Positions 40,446 to 51,147 of a DNA stretch of 64,000 nt are shown piece after piece. The position numbers were made by a program, and so were the translations under genes. Within the stretch, counting starts at the first letter, position 1, and every line of letters begins with the position of its first letter. The stretch is from Galeruca laticollis (taxonomy: Eukaryota > Arthropoda > Insecta > Coleoptera > Chrysomelidae), in contig OY998175.1 of the NCBI GenBank assembly GCA_963921935.1, forward strand, positions 224,022,517-224,086,516, given 5' to 3'. The notes beneath the pieces are model-generated. The model saw only the letters and a list, made by a program, of their open reading frames with translations, was not told where the DNA came from and did not search any database.

Positions 40446-41605
40446 TTATTCAGATATTTGACATTTCCAATTGATGGTCCACTTATCTTTGAGTGAATAA
40501 TAAGCTTTTTGTAGGCAGCCACAAAATGTCTGGCTATTATTCAGGCCCCCTTTACTCCTTACAGCCCCCAAAAACGTTTCAAGATGATATTGAGAAATTT
40601 TGTATACTGCAAAATATACAAGATTTTTTTCTCTCACAATATAAGTTTCGTACAGATAGCATCTCAACTGTTAATAATAATTAGAACGCCCAGCCTTTCT
40701 CTGATGTTCCAATAATGGTACACCTGCAAAGTATAAATTCATAATATATTCTGTACAATTATCTAAAAATTTGAAAAATTATTTGCTGATTACATAAAGA
40801 CAAGGGCTCCTCATAAAAATACTTGGCTAGTCTATAATGTGAACTGAAAATGTCGAATAAGTTATTGAAAGTACCTAACAAAGAATTGGGCCGTGGTTTC
40901 TACATTTTTAAATGAAGGTAATTTTAAGTCCAGATTCAGAGAAAGCAGAGCATCAGAAACACTTTTCCTGAAAGTTTGTGTAGCAATATAAACTTTCATT
41001 GTTTCTATTGTCCATTGCATATGACGCAATTTCAATTTTGTAGCAGCATGAAGACCTTCATTATTTTGGTGTTTATACATGTTTTCCAAAAAATCCCAAT
41101 CTAATATTCCCCCACCTCCATCGTTAAGAACTTTTATTTATCTAAAATAATTTCGTACGAGTACAATCATGTGGCTAGGATTTAAATATACAAAATTATT
41201 TTCCTTGGTAACTGGATGTTAGAAAAACGTTTTTAAATTTGTTCTTCAACCGTACTAAAATTGACAGGAGTTCCATCAAATGCCAAATAGGTATGTTATG
41301 GTGACTTGACTTTCTGACAAAAATTCCAAACAATTTCTAACTAACCCTGCTTTCTCCTTAGATGACGAACAATCTATGAGAAAATATCCCACTGGAATTT
41401 TCCATGAGCCATTAATGTAAACAAGCATGAATACTACAGCTTCTCGAGCTTCTGGAAGAGAGTGTCAAGTCCTGTACCTATATCTACATAACCTGAATAT
41501 TCATCTATGGTCCACTCTACTTGCCTTCGGATTGACATTTCGTCTAACATCAAACTGCACAAAAATTTTTGTCCCTGAACCAACATATCTCTTATCAGTA
41601 GTTTC
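40446..41605 (-). pseudogene. P-element-type (THAP9-like) transposase, C-terminal part
   Basis: Read right to left, codons near 41560-41450 give LMLDEMSIRRQVEWTIDEYS then GYVDIGTG, a P-element catalytic-core landmark; then EAVVFMLVYINGSWKIPVGY and SKEKAGLVRNCLEFL. The next piece (41089-40862) gives NNEGLHAATKLKLRHMQW, the insertion-domain pattern. The last (40667-40446) gives YKISQYHLETFLGAVRSKGG, the usual LSQDHLE-FF motif. Several shifts and stops break the ORF. The N-terminal part lies beyond a nested Gypsy insertion at 44789-45026. Confidence 0.85.
41601..41605. other. Target duplication GTTTC (left) of nested Gypsy element
   Basis: GTTTC directly precedes the element at 41606 and recurs directly after it at 44784-44788. 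Confidence 0.85.
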
Positions 41606-41661
41606 TGTTATGTATATTATTAGGGATATTTGCAGAGAAATAAGTATCTTTTATAACAAAC
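41606..41661 (-). repeat. 3' LTR remnant of nested Gypsy
   Basis: Matches the first 56 plus-strand bases of the full LTR at 44573-44628, with few differences, then passes abruptly into integrase coding sequence. Confidence 0.85.
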
Positions 41662-42626
41662 ACTTTATGAGCTATCCTATTTTGTGAGAATATGTTTTTA
41701 AGGCAACTTATGACGCTTTGTTCTGTTTTGGACACTAACTTATTAACCACAAAAAATTTACTAAAGTAATCTTGATCTTGATTTTTGATTGCCATGAAGT
41801 CGACTCCTATTTTTTGCCACGGGAGCTCGGGGGGTATATGGGGTGTCAATGGCTCCTTTTGATTACTTCTATAATACATTTGACAGGTAAGACAAGAAAG
41901 AACCATATTTTCGATATCAGACATTACTCCAGGGTAAAAGATAGCTTCTCTGGCTTTTGCTTTACAAGAAACAACACCTTGATGTGTATTATTAGCCGTT
42001 ATTGGTAAAACAACACGTTTTTTTGTAAATAAATGTCATTTTTGAAATTCCAAAATGCCTTAATATTTGAAGGTACACTGCATTTATGTTTTGGTGACCC
42101 TTTAAGTGTGAAGACTTTCACCTGCTGCAGGACAGGATCTTGATCTATTGCTTTTTGTAACCTATATTGATTTTCCTTGGAGGTGGAAATTACTGAAAAG
42201 ACATATATGTTATTATCTAAATAATTAGTGGATATATTGCGGGACAATGGAAACAACACCTTGATGTGTTTGATGTATTATGTTAAGAAACTCGACTTTT
42301 AAAGATTCTGGTATTATTAGCCATTTTTGAAAAAACAACACGTTTTTGTGTAAATAAATGTTATTTTTGAAATTCCAAAATGGCTTAACATTTGAAGGTA
42401 CACTGCATTTATGTTTTGGCCACCCTTTAAGTGTGAAGGCTTTCACCTGCTGCAGGACAGGATCTTGATCTATTGCTTTTTGTAACCTATATTGATTTTC
42501 CTTGGAGGTGGAAATTACTGAAAAGACATACGAGTATATGTTATTATCTAAATAATTAGTGGATATATTGCGGGACAATGGATCTCTGCTAAGGGCATCT
42601 GGAATACTTAATTCTTTACCCGGCAC
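41662..42626 (-). pseudogene. Gypsy RNase H end, spacer and integrase N-terminus, with internal duplication
   Basis: The frame 42626-42225 starts MPGKELSIPDALSRDPLS, the RNase H/connector motif, and continues to the linker KWLIIPESLKVEFLNIIHQT-HQG, the start of the HHCC zinc domain. The left frame (41924-41595) resumes with MVLSCLTCQMYYRSNQ (second Cys pair) and LPWQKIGVDFMAIKNQDQDY, holding the first catalytic Asp. It ends at QNRIAHK, fused to LTR sequence. A ~330-bp stretch is duplicated in tandem between the two parts. Confidence 0.85.
41980..42581 (-). repeat. ~330-bp tandem duplication inside pol
   Basis: The segment ending at 42251 (GCGGGACAATGG) is repeated ending at 42581, an offset of 330 bp. 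The left copy lacks about 60 bp present in the right. The copies differ at only a few percent of positions. Both encode NISTNYLDNNIY and FSVISTSKENQYRLQKAIDQ blocks. Confidence 0.9.
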
Positions 42627-42960
42627 ATATACAAGATTAAACTGATACCTAAGCAGTCTAATAGCAAGTCTCTGTATTCTTGGGACATGTCATCTAACGG
42701 CTTCTTTAAAAGACCCATGAGCGACTTATGATCTGTATGTAGTTCAAAACAAGATCCATATAAGTAGTAATGAAATCGTTCGCAACCGAACACCAATGCC
42801 AGTAGCTCTTTTTAGATATGATTATATTTCTGCTGGGTGGGTGATACAGATACAGATGAAAATTCAATGGATTTGTTTTCCTGAGAAATAACAGAGCCTA
42901 AACCAGAAGGACTAGCGTCAACAGCAAGTCATTTTTTTTCTAGGGTTAAAAAAAGAAAGT
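42608..42960 (-). pseudogene. Gypsy RNase H domain
   Basis: GCERFHYYLYGSCFELHTDH then KSLMGLLKKPLDDMS is the typical Gypsy RNase H C-terminal half (FTIETDHKPL-ALL). Upstream minus-strand codons to about 42960 show a degraded DASPSGLGSV-type start with the first catalytic region. A stop lies near 42800. Confidence 0.8.
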
Positions 42961-43019
42961 GTTGTAGCTGAAGCAACGCAGTTAAAACAAGCTGTCCAAA
43001 CCCATTCTACTTTTTCACT

Positions 43020-43815
43020 TAGTAGTTATCCTAATAATGTTGTCTCATGGGACAAGCTTGGAATAAATTTGGATAAATAAACTATCATACCAAGAAATCT
43101 TTGTATATCTTTTTTATTGGTAGGTGATGACATACGTACAATTGAGTGAATGCAAACGACGAGTACTCAGTGTGTATGTGTTTATTAATCTGCAGCTAAG
43201 CGCTTTCGGCTACGTACAATTGCTTCAGTTTTGGCTGAATCTGGAGCAACTCCAGTTGAACAGATTAAGTGTCCCAAAAATTTTAATTGAGTTTGACAAA
43301 ATTTTGATTTTTCCATGTTAAGAGTTAAGACCACTGGCTCCAATTTTTTTCAGGACCATGTCACGGTTTTTGTTGTCTTCATATTTGTCTTTTCCAAAGA
43401 CTTGGATATCGTCAAAATAAGAAATGACACCAGGAATACCTTCTAGTGTTTGTTGTATAAATCGATCAAAGACTTCAGGAGCTGATTTTACTCCATAAGG
43501 AAGACGAAGGTATCTACACCTTCCAATAGGAATTATAATTGTACATAGAACAGAACTCTCATAGTCTAATGGGATTTGCAAGAAGGCAGATAATGCATCT
43601 TACAATGTGAAATAGTTTGCACCAGATAACTGCGAAAACAAAAATTCAGGTGTTGGTATTTGGGAAAATTCACGTTTAACAAACTTGTTTAGGTGCCTTG
43701 GGTCCATACACAAGCGTATAGAACCAGAAGGTTTGGGTACAACTACGATTGGATTTATCCAGTCTGAAGGTTCATTAACTGGTACTAGTATTTGATTCTT
43801 TACAAGCCTATCCAA
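43020..43815 (-). pseudogene. Gypsy reverse transcriptase
   Basis: Fingers: MDRLVKNQILVPVNEPSDW and VVVPKPSGSIRLCMDPRHLN (43815-43690). Palm: YRYLRLPYG-type motif seen as CRYLRLPYGVKSAPEVFDRF (motif B), then VISYFDDIQVFG (motif C with FDD). The thumb is split by a 67-bp insertion at 43144-43210 and resumes NKKDIQRFLGMIVYLSKFIP. A one-base break lies near 43600. Confidence 0.88.
43133..43221 (-). mobile_element. 67-bp PLE terminal insertion with 11-bp target duplication
   Basis: TACGTACAATT flanks the insert at 43133-43143 and 43211-43221. The 67 bp between (43144-43210) match, on the minus strand, the PLE terminal block at 823-888 and 55822-55889, from the GCCGAAAGCG motif to CATTCACTC. Gypsy RT codons read up to one copy of the duplication and resume in the other. 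It is therefore a very short, 5'-truncated PLE insertion. Confidence 0.85.
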
Positions 43816-43922
43816 CTCTTGTTTAACAATGTCTCTTAGAGCAATTGGTACTTTACGACAAGTACTAACACAAGGATTTGCATTATTCTCTAAAATAATT
43901 TTATATTGTCGATTTATTTTAC

Positions 43923-44450
43923 CTATACCTGAGAATGAGAATGAGAGAGAATTTTTTGTACATCCCTATCTAGAATATTACTATTGCTCCGGTTTTTAAG
44001 ATTACATGCATTGGGGCTTATTATGTTATCAAAAACTGAGTCAGATATTTGATGGTTTTGGATTACATTGAGGGCTTTAATAGTAGCAGCCAGTTGCTTT
44101 AATGAAGTAACGAACTGATCTTTAGTTTCATTCGGCAACTGGTCACGTTTAAAAAATTTAAAATGTTCAAAAACCAAATTCTTGAGAGGATTACAATATT
44201 TTTCAAATTTATCTAATATACACTCCAGCTTTTCTTTATCTTCGTTCGGCTTGTATTCAAAGGTATTATATATTTGACTCCCTCGATCACCCAAAGAATG
44301 TAGTAACAAGGCTATTTTAAGATATTCAGACTTATTAGATTTACCACTGGCTAGCAGGAATATTTCAAACTTCTGTTTCCATAATCGCCACTTGTCAGCA
44401 ACATTTCGTCCCGTAATGCTAAAGGTACCTATTGGTTTGCATTCAGCCAT
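43923..44450 (-). pseudogene. Gypsy Gag N-terminal domain
   Basis: A 175-codon frame with ATG at 44450, about 110 bp from the LTR. NVADKWRLWKQKFEIFLLAS and EYLKIALLLHSLGDRGSQIY are typical of Gag in K02A2.6-like Gypsy elements. The end of the frame (about 43937) is followed almost directly by RT leader codons INRQYKIILENNANP, so the knuckles and protease are deleted. Confidence 0.85.
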
Positions 44451-44557
44451 TATTGCAAAAACCTAGATAAAAATCAGACGGGTACAAATGTCTAATAAAC
44501 TGTTACGTTGTACCACGGTTAAATAAAAAGAAATCCGCTACATAGCCCTTTTACTTT

Positions 44558-44572
44558 AACGCGCTGCCACCA
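44558..44572 (-). other. Primer-binding site of nested Gypsy
   Basis: On the minus strand TGGTGGCAGCGCG follows the LTR end directly, as expected for a PBS. The tRNA was not identified. Confidence 0.5.
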
Positions 44573-44783
44573 TGTTATGTATATTATTAGGGATATTTGT
44601 AGAGAAATAAGTATCTATTATAACAAACACTTTATTGAAGAAGTTGTTACAAAGGGCTATGATTGACAACTAACTTACAATGACAAATCGACAGTTGACA
44701 TTTGACTGTCGTGGCTAAAGACTCGCAGTCGTATGTATATAATAACTTAAAACTACAGCTACGGAACGTAAACATACATCACA
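44573..44783 (-). repeat. 5' LTR (211 bp) of nested Gypsy
   Basis: On the minus strand it begins TGTGATGTATG and ends CATAACA (TG...CA). It borders the target duplication on the right and the PBS on the left. The terminal 56 bp recur at 41606-41661. Confidence 0.8.
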
Positions 44784-44788
44784 GTTTC
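44784..44788. other. Target duplication GTTTC (right) of nested Gypsy element
   Basis: Partner of 41601-41605. Confidence 0.85.
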
Positions 44789-45026
44789 AAAGCAGTGAGT
44801 GCCTCTTGGGTAAATCCGGGAGAACCATCTACTGGCCGAAAATATTTCGATACTGTTCCTTAGTGAGGTAAGAATCGGTTAATTGTATATCTTACAAGAA
44901 TTCGTGCTCTTGGGGAGTAAAAAGACAATGCTAGGGCAAATGCTTTCAAGCTCATCCGTACTTTTGAGTGGAAGGTCCTTGCAACATGCGTTTGAATATA
45001 TTGGTAGCGGGATCAGCAACAGGACC
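44789..45026 (-). pseudogene. P-element-type transposase, upstream exon part
   Basis: Minus-strand codons from 45026 read GPVADPATNIFKRMLQGPST, then after a one-base shift SLKAFALALSFYSPRARILV and SPGFTQEALTALKLLI. These match the P/THAP9 region before the LDEM motif, which continues at 41605 across the Gypsy insertion. The sequence TTTCATTTTAG just upstream (minus strand, to 45027) looks like a splice acceptor, so this may be the start of an exon. One stop and a shift are present. Confidence 0.8.
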
Positions 45027-45443
45027 CTAAAATGAAAATTATATGTTAGGGTTAATAATAGAAAATATGTCTCAAAGCATTGGTTTTAAATAGATTTTTA
45101 GATTTAAAAATAGTATTAATACACTAAAAAATATGTAATACACTTTTTATTATATCACGTCTTAAGTTTGATATATTCAATGATGTGAATAAAAACTAGT
45201 ATAAGCAAATACTAGGGATTTCTTAAGTAAATGCTACGTTTTGTGTGAATAAACACACTAGCACTTGCTAGGGGTAGTAAGTTGTAGAGTTTTCCCGGAC
45301 GAGTAGTAACTGCTTAAACAATGGTGTGAATAAAACTTTTGAAGTATAATGTTCTGTAGCATATGCTTCGATATTTTCAAGCCTGGTCTGGGGCATGCTA
45401 GACTTTTTCCTAGCATTTACTACCTGTCAACTCAGTCAACAGT

Positions 45444-46458
45444 TTGTTGTTGATCATGGCTGAGTTTATGCCTATTCGTCAACGTAAAATTTATTCTGTT
45501 CGCTCTGAAATAAACGAACGTAATTGTAAAGAACTGTTAAGGTTTAACAGTGAGAGTGTTGATTTCCTTGCGGCACAGTTTCTCGAAGGAAGTGATACTC
45601 GTGGCGGTAGTATTTCCAGACAGCAAATGGAAATATTTCTGAGGTTTGTGGGTGATCCTGGCTTTCAGTCTGGTGTAGCTCAAGATGTGGGTGTACATCG
45701 TACTACTGCTAACAAGACTATAAGGTACGTGATGAGTAGAGTAGTTGAACAATCACATAATTGGATACGGTTTCCAACTACAGCTGAATATATTACCGAG
45801 GCTAAAGTTTTGTGGCAGAGACATTTTCGTTTGCCGTGAGTAATTGGTGCTCTTGATTGTACTCAAATTGAGATACAAAAGCCTGGGCTACACTGTGATG
45901 AGTAAATTTGTAGAAAAGGATATCCTAGTATAAATGTCCAGGCAACTTGCAATGCATTGGAACAGTTTACAAGTATTAGTGCATAGTGGCCCGGCAGTGT
46001 TCACGACGGCAGAGTATGGAGGAATAGTCATGTCAGAGATATCTTGTCACAGTATGATGGAGCAGTTTGTTTTTTTACGAGATTCAGGATACGGTATATC
46101 GCCGTGGTTGATTACACCGTTCAAGCCTGCACGAACGCATCACGAACGAGAGTTTAATCTAATCCATGCTAGAGAAAGGGTTATAATAGAAAGAAGTTTT
46201 GGCCAGTTAAAAAGGAGATTCCCAATCCTGGGAAACTGTGTTAGAGTTGCATTAAACAACATTCCACAAGTGGTAGTCAGTTGCGCTGTGCTACACAACA
46301 TTGCCAAGCATCTAAAGGATGACTTCGAGTATGGGGATCTTGATAGCGTCCCAAATGAAGCTGACCAACCTGGGGTGGTTCGTTATGAAAATCCCGACAC
46401 AACTTCAAGAGGCAAAGACAAGCGTGCCAATATAATGGCGTATTTGAATATTCAGTGA
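45444..46458 (+). pseudogene. Harbinger transposase (HARBI1-like)
   Basis: The frame 45444-45839 gives the N-terminal helical region with GGSISRQQMEIFLRF and VAQDVGVHRTTANKTI (HTH). Stop at 45838-45840 and shifts follow. In between, codons give VIGALDCTQIEI (first catalytic Asp), GYPSINVQATCNA and WPGSVHDGRVW (second Asp region). The frame 45934-46458 resumes DSGYGISPWLITPF and HARERVIIERSFGQLKRRFP with the catalytic Glu. All DDE landmarks are present, but three or more breaks make it a pseudogene. Confidence 0.88.
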
Positions 46459-46741
46459 GGAAATTTTTGCGAAATTGAACTTAGTAACATTTTCATGCTT
46501 TTCTCACGCAAGCACCTACTTGCACACAATTTTGTATATTTATTTTTTATTTTATTTTTTTAATATGGGCTTCGTTTATTTACTGAATAAAATCATGTTA
46601 TTTTATATACTAGTTTTTATTCACACCATTACTGAATTATTTCAAATTAAAAGTTTGATTACAATGGTAACAATAATAATCCTATGAATTCTACATTATT
46701 ACAATCCAAAGGAAAATACAACTTATGTAGCTTACAATTAA

Positions 46742-47463
46742 TTACAATGTGAATGAAGTATGGCAATAATCAACAGTTACATCAGTTTGAGTAGACTTTT
46801 CAACGGTTTGCTTCTTTATGGTTTCCAACAATATAGTTTCCAGTTTGATCTTATTCAGTTTGTATTGTTGCAACAAAACAATCATTTGCAACTGAGGTGT
46901 GGACAGGTCTTTAGTTTCATCTGCTTCATGATTCGACACAATTTTTTCACTTTTTTTGATCTTATTTTTGTGGTGGTCGGCAGCAGATTTAGTTGTTTTG
47001 TTTGGTTTTCCTTCAGTTTCTGTATTCGACAATCTTTCTTGGATGTCATCACTGGTTGGTTGCTTAACTGGGGGCCCGGCACTTGTGCCAACTGAAATAT
47101 CACCCGGGATTTTGTGGAATACTGGGTTATCATCTTCTATCAACTCCAAGAATGTTTTTTCCCACGGTTGGAGTTTTATTTTCCTGTTTCCCGTCACTTT
47201 AACGTCAGTCTTCTTCTTGACGGTAGACTTCACATTGTTCAGTGCTTTTATTAGTTGGTCTACAGTAACTTGTTTCCCCAATGCACTACAGTAATCAGAA
47301 CGTTAGGTTTCCCAAGCTTCTTTCTTAGCATTAATCACAGCTGGGGTTTTTGATTTGCTAAGTAAGACAATGTGATCCGAAAGGAGACGTACAAACAGAG
47401 TGCGATCAATTTTTTCTATTTTATTAAAATCTTTGTCAGATTCTTCTGATGATGAATACATCT
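46742..47463 (-). pseudogene. Harbinger Myb/SANT-like accessory gene
   Basis: Minus-strand codons start MYSSSEESDKDFNKIEKID at about 47463, then LFVRLLSDHIVLLSKSKTPA and VINAKKEAWET, a Myb/SANT-like DNA-binding helix set; a stop follows, and the frame resumes LGKQVTVDQLIKALNNVKS (the third helix region). The C-terminus (47160-46742) is Lys/Thr-rich with a predicted coiled coil. In Harbinger elements such a protein helps nuclear import and end binding of the transposase. One stop (about 47307) breaks it. Confidence 0.75.
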
Positions 47464-47737
47464 TCTAGCATGTGGTTGAACAGATTGAGAGAGGGGTATG
47501 CCGCCGATGTGGAGTAGACTGAAAGGTAGTGGAGGGGAGAACGTGTCGTGACAGGAACGTTAAAACCTAACATTTACTTGGTCTAGCATGTACTACCCCG
47601 CGAGTAAGTGCTTGCGTTTATCCGGATTCTACTTAACTTGCCATAGTATTTTCTACAAATCGTTAGTCACACTGATTTGACCAAATACTTAACTAGACCT
47701 AGCATATGCTAGTTAGAAAGTGCTAGTTTCTATTCAC

Positions 47738-49820
47738 TTGACTTCACTTTTGAATGATTATAGAAATGTATGAGACTTATTTTTTTCTGAATAATTATGC
47801 AATGTGCAATTACCAGTGCTATGTTCGTTGAGTAATGCAAAAATATGGGTATTATTACTATGTTCTACTACTGTTGGTAAAGTATCAGGTAAGGGTTGAA
47901 TGGATGAAGCAAATTTATGTACATTTAAATGAAATGATCGTGTATTACTGGCTATATTTTATTAAATATTAACACAACATAATTTTCTCACATTTCCTCA
48001 ATCTCATCACCACTTCAAAAATTTGGTAACATTGTTGAAATGTAAGCTCACACAATTTTTATAGTTTGATCTTCTCACATTCGGCAACGTTTAAGTTGAA
48101 TATTTTTCCTTCGGATGTCTCTTGAAAATATTTCCCAAAACATGTCCGTTATTTGATTCTTTACGTATTTGATATTTGTCACTGATCCAATAACATTCTG
48201 TTTAATATTCTATTCATTCCGTTGAATTCTATTCTACTCCGTTCAGTTTCCAATTTCGTTTATTCCAAATTGAAGGCATCTAATCCGCGACTATATATAT
48301 AGACAATATTGTGAAGAAAATTCCATAAGAGAACAAACAAAAATAATACAATATAAGGAGGCACGCCCGACGACATTGTACATGAATTAAAGCCGGATAG
48401 GTTTTGGTATGTTTATCCTGGATTCTGCAGAATAATATATATGCTAAATTTATCCGTGGTAGCGAACGCACATGAAATAAAAAATTTAATTAGGCGGTTT
48501 GTTTGTATATCTACTCGTTATAACTTTTCCCCTTCCACCTTATGGTCTCCTATCCCATTTTTTAAAGAACACACCGTATATTTTTGTATTTTTAGATTAT
48601 TCTATGAAAAGAGATTTAGAATTTGTGCAGGGTGTCCCAAAAAATTTCAACCCCTAATACTTCGAGTTTTGGACAAATTTTGACCAAATTCTGAAATAGA
48701 TCAATTTTAACCTACAAGGGCATTTTGAATGATTTTCTTTTGAAAAATACGAATTTATTTCAGGTCTATCGGGATTTTAAAAATTGTCAACCCTGAACAT
48801 CATAATTCAAAATTTTAACAAGTTTTTTGTTTTGGATAGAATGAAACATGTTCTTATGTACACTAATTGATGTTTTTAGGTTTCTAAATAACAGAATTAA
48901 TAACACAAACTATAATTCAAATAGTTATCAGAGATATATAGTCCAGGCGGTAGAGCAGTAAAAGTAGGGTGTAATGGACGTTGTGTGATAACGTAGAAAT
49001 TTTTATGCAGAAAGCTGCCGAATATTGTGTACAACAATAATCTATGTCTTCCTACTCCAAAAAGTGCTTGCTAAATGCTGTAGAACAACAAATGTACCAA
49101 AATGGGTCATTTTTCGATACATTTGTGTCTAAAACTTTGAAGCGAAGCCTTGAATCAACAAAATTTACTTCTTTTTTGTTTACTTGACGATTTCCTATAA
49201 GGTTATTGGAATCGCGAATCGAAAAACTTTAATTTTCCATGAATAATATGCGAAAATTAGTAAAAAATCATACGTAAACTTTGAGAAATTATTTCGGTAA
49301 ATAAAAATTGATTAAAATTTACTCAAATTCCAGAAAATATAGTTAAACATATGACAAATACGCACAAAAATTTATGTAGCGATCGACATCGTAGTTTTTC
49401 ACTGCCACACTCATTAATTAACAAATTATAAAAAAGTTGATCGCGCGTACCTTGTTTAAACAACGGTGAAAAATGAGCACGCAATTTTAAACAGTTACTT
49501 AGTGCCATAACAAACAATAAGCAATTATAAAAATATCCATTTTACGTTTTAACAATTTTGTCAAATTTTTTCCATTATAAATAATTTCTCGTTTACAGCA
49601 TCGGTTCAATGTAGTTTAAAAATTGTTTCACGAAATTTGACCGTGTACATCCGGAAATAGAGGCCCACAAAGTTAATAATAATTTATGGCTTACTTAATC
49701 GGATAATCGAAATTAAAAAAATACTCTCTTATGACTGGTTGCAAATATTTTCTATATTCTTCAACAAATGAAAGCCTAATGAAAGAAAAATCGATGAAAA
49801 TACCGTAATCAGAGAAGTTC
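47738..49820. other. Non-coding stretch with a CAGGGTGTCCC-type MITE end
   Basis: At about 48629, CAGGGTGTCCCAAAAAATTTC resembles one end of common insect MITEs; no opposite end was found. An ATG-less minus-strand open stretch (about 47991-47765) has no recognised domain. The rest shows nothing. Confidence 0.3.
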
Positions 49821-49912
49821 GTCGGCCGAGCGGCGTGAGAGCAGGAATGGGAATGGCGGAGAGCAGCTGTGCAGTCGCGCGGCCCGGGTGTTTCAAAATG
49901 CGAATGCGCGGT
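49821..49912. other. Short GC-rich patch
   Basis: About 70-90 bp with many CpG (for example CGGCCGAGCGGCG and GTCGCGCGGCCCGGG) in an otherwise AT-rich area. It lies beside the foldback repeat that follows. No gene start is visible. Confidence 0.4.
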
Positions 49913-49920
49913 AAAACATG

Positions 49921-50689
49921 AGTTATCTCGTCAACGGTAGCACTTATCAAGACGATTTTTTTTAATTCGATGTAGCGAAATGAGAGGAATCAGAATATGC
50001 CATCAAAAAACAATATTACAAAGAAACTTTGCACGAATTTCAAGATCAAAAAAGTATGCTATTTTCATTTGCATCAAAAAAATAGTTGTATGATTGAAAA
50101 ATTATGTTGTTTCGTAATGTTCATCAAATCATGCCACTAATTAAACGTTTCAATAATAAATATTGATAAAAAGTTTATTTTTTTTCTTAAATGGTCTTTG
50201 TTTATCATAACTATGATACGGATGACAGTTGCACAAATCCTTCAAATCCAAGAAAAGCGAGACTAGATTTGTAACCACAAAAGATGTATTATTACGTTTA
50301 TAATTTCTTTCTATTGTCATAAAATGAGTTTATATTAATTTACCTTGTTTATTTAATGTTATAACACATATTCCCTTATTAGTAAATTTTATTAGTTATT
50401 CTACATAAATAGGTTATTAGAGTATTAAAAAAACTCTTTTTTTAAATCTTTAATATCGAAACGTTTAATTAGTTACATGATTTGATGAACATTAAGCAAC
50501 AAAATAATTTTTCAATCATACAACTGGTTTTTTAATGCAAATGAAAATAGCATACTTCTTTGATCTTGAAATTTGTGCGAAATTTCTTTGTAATATCGTT
50601 TTTTGATGGCATATTCTGATTCCTCTCATTTCGTTACATCGAATTAAAAAAAAATCGTCTCGATAAGTGCTACCGTTGCCGAGATAACT
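49921..50689. repeat. Foldback element with ~235-bp inverted arms
   Basis: The left arm from AGTTATCTCGTCAACGGTAG (49921) to about 50157 is repeated in reverse from about 50451 to 50689 with roughly 5-10 percent mismatches. The middle is AT-rich and non-coding. A target duplication is not clear. Confidence 0.88.
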
Positions 50690-51147
50690 TATGTGAAAAA
50701 TATTTGTATTAATTGAAAAAATATATTGTTCGGTTCAAAAACATGCCCACTGGAATGAAGACAAATACTTCTGTGATATTGTTTCATTTCTACAATTCGT
50801 ATAACTAAAATATCTCGGTAAATATCTTCACATGCTACTATTGATATTCCCAAATTTCAGTGGTTTGTGATTTCATTATACCTGACAAAATATGGAAATA
50901 CAGTAGAATGTTCCATTTGGTATTATCTATATAAGTTTTTTCCAGGTATATAGAAAGCTTTACAAAATCTCCCGCAGTTATTTTGTTAAACTATATTCAA
51001 ACATTCCTTTTTTTCTGTCTACCTGCCCCGTAACCTGTACAGGTACAACCCAATTTTCTGTTAATATTTATATCTTACTACATGTATAGAATCAAATTTC
51101 AAGTAAGTATTCGGCAACTAGCAAGTAACGTATGTTCGTCTAATTAA
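50690..51147. other. Non-coding stretch
   Basis: Nothing recognised. It may contain the left end of the transposon whose ORF starts near 51148; a CCTGTACAGG palindrome lies near 51034. Confidence 0.3.

Larger units (their letters stand above)
41606..44783 (-). mobile_element. Nested Gypsy-class retrotransposon inside P transposase
   Basis: It is 3178 bp long with a full LTR (44573-44783) at the 5' (right) side and only about 56 bp of the LTR end (41606-41661) at the left. The 5-bp duplication GTTTC flanks it, and P-transposase codons read on both sides. Gag, RT, RNase H and part of integrase can be read. Gag's C-terminus plus protease, and the integrase C-terminus plus most of the 3' LTR, are deleted. 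Family: Gypsy of the K02A2.6-like pol type. Confidence 0.9.
45185..47737 (+). mobile_element. PIF/Harbinger DNA transposon, decayed
   Basis: Contains a plus-strand Harbinger transposase (45444-46458) and a convergent minus-strand Myb/SANT-like gene (47463-46742), the usual two-gene Harbinger layout. The ends share GTGAATA(A/G)AAACTAG (45185-45199, and reversed at about 47722-47737). The GTGTGAATAAA motif recurs at 45244 and 45323 and, reversed, near 46614. The exact ends and the 3-bp duplication could not be fixed. It lies beside the P-transposase exon and may have inserted into the P element or its intron. Confidence 0.8.

Noticed and set aside
46760..47294. Plus-strand open frames opposite the Myb-like gene
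   Set aside because: Phe-rich shadows of the minus-strand gene; the minus strand has the Myb/SANT pattern and the charged tail.
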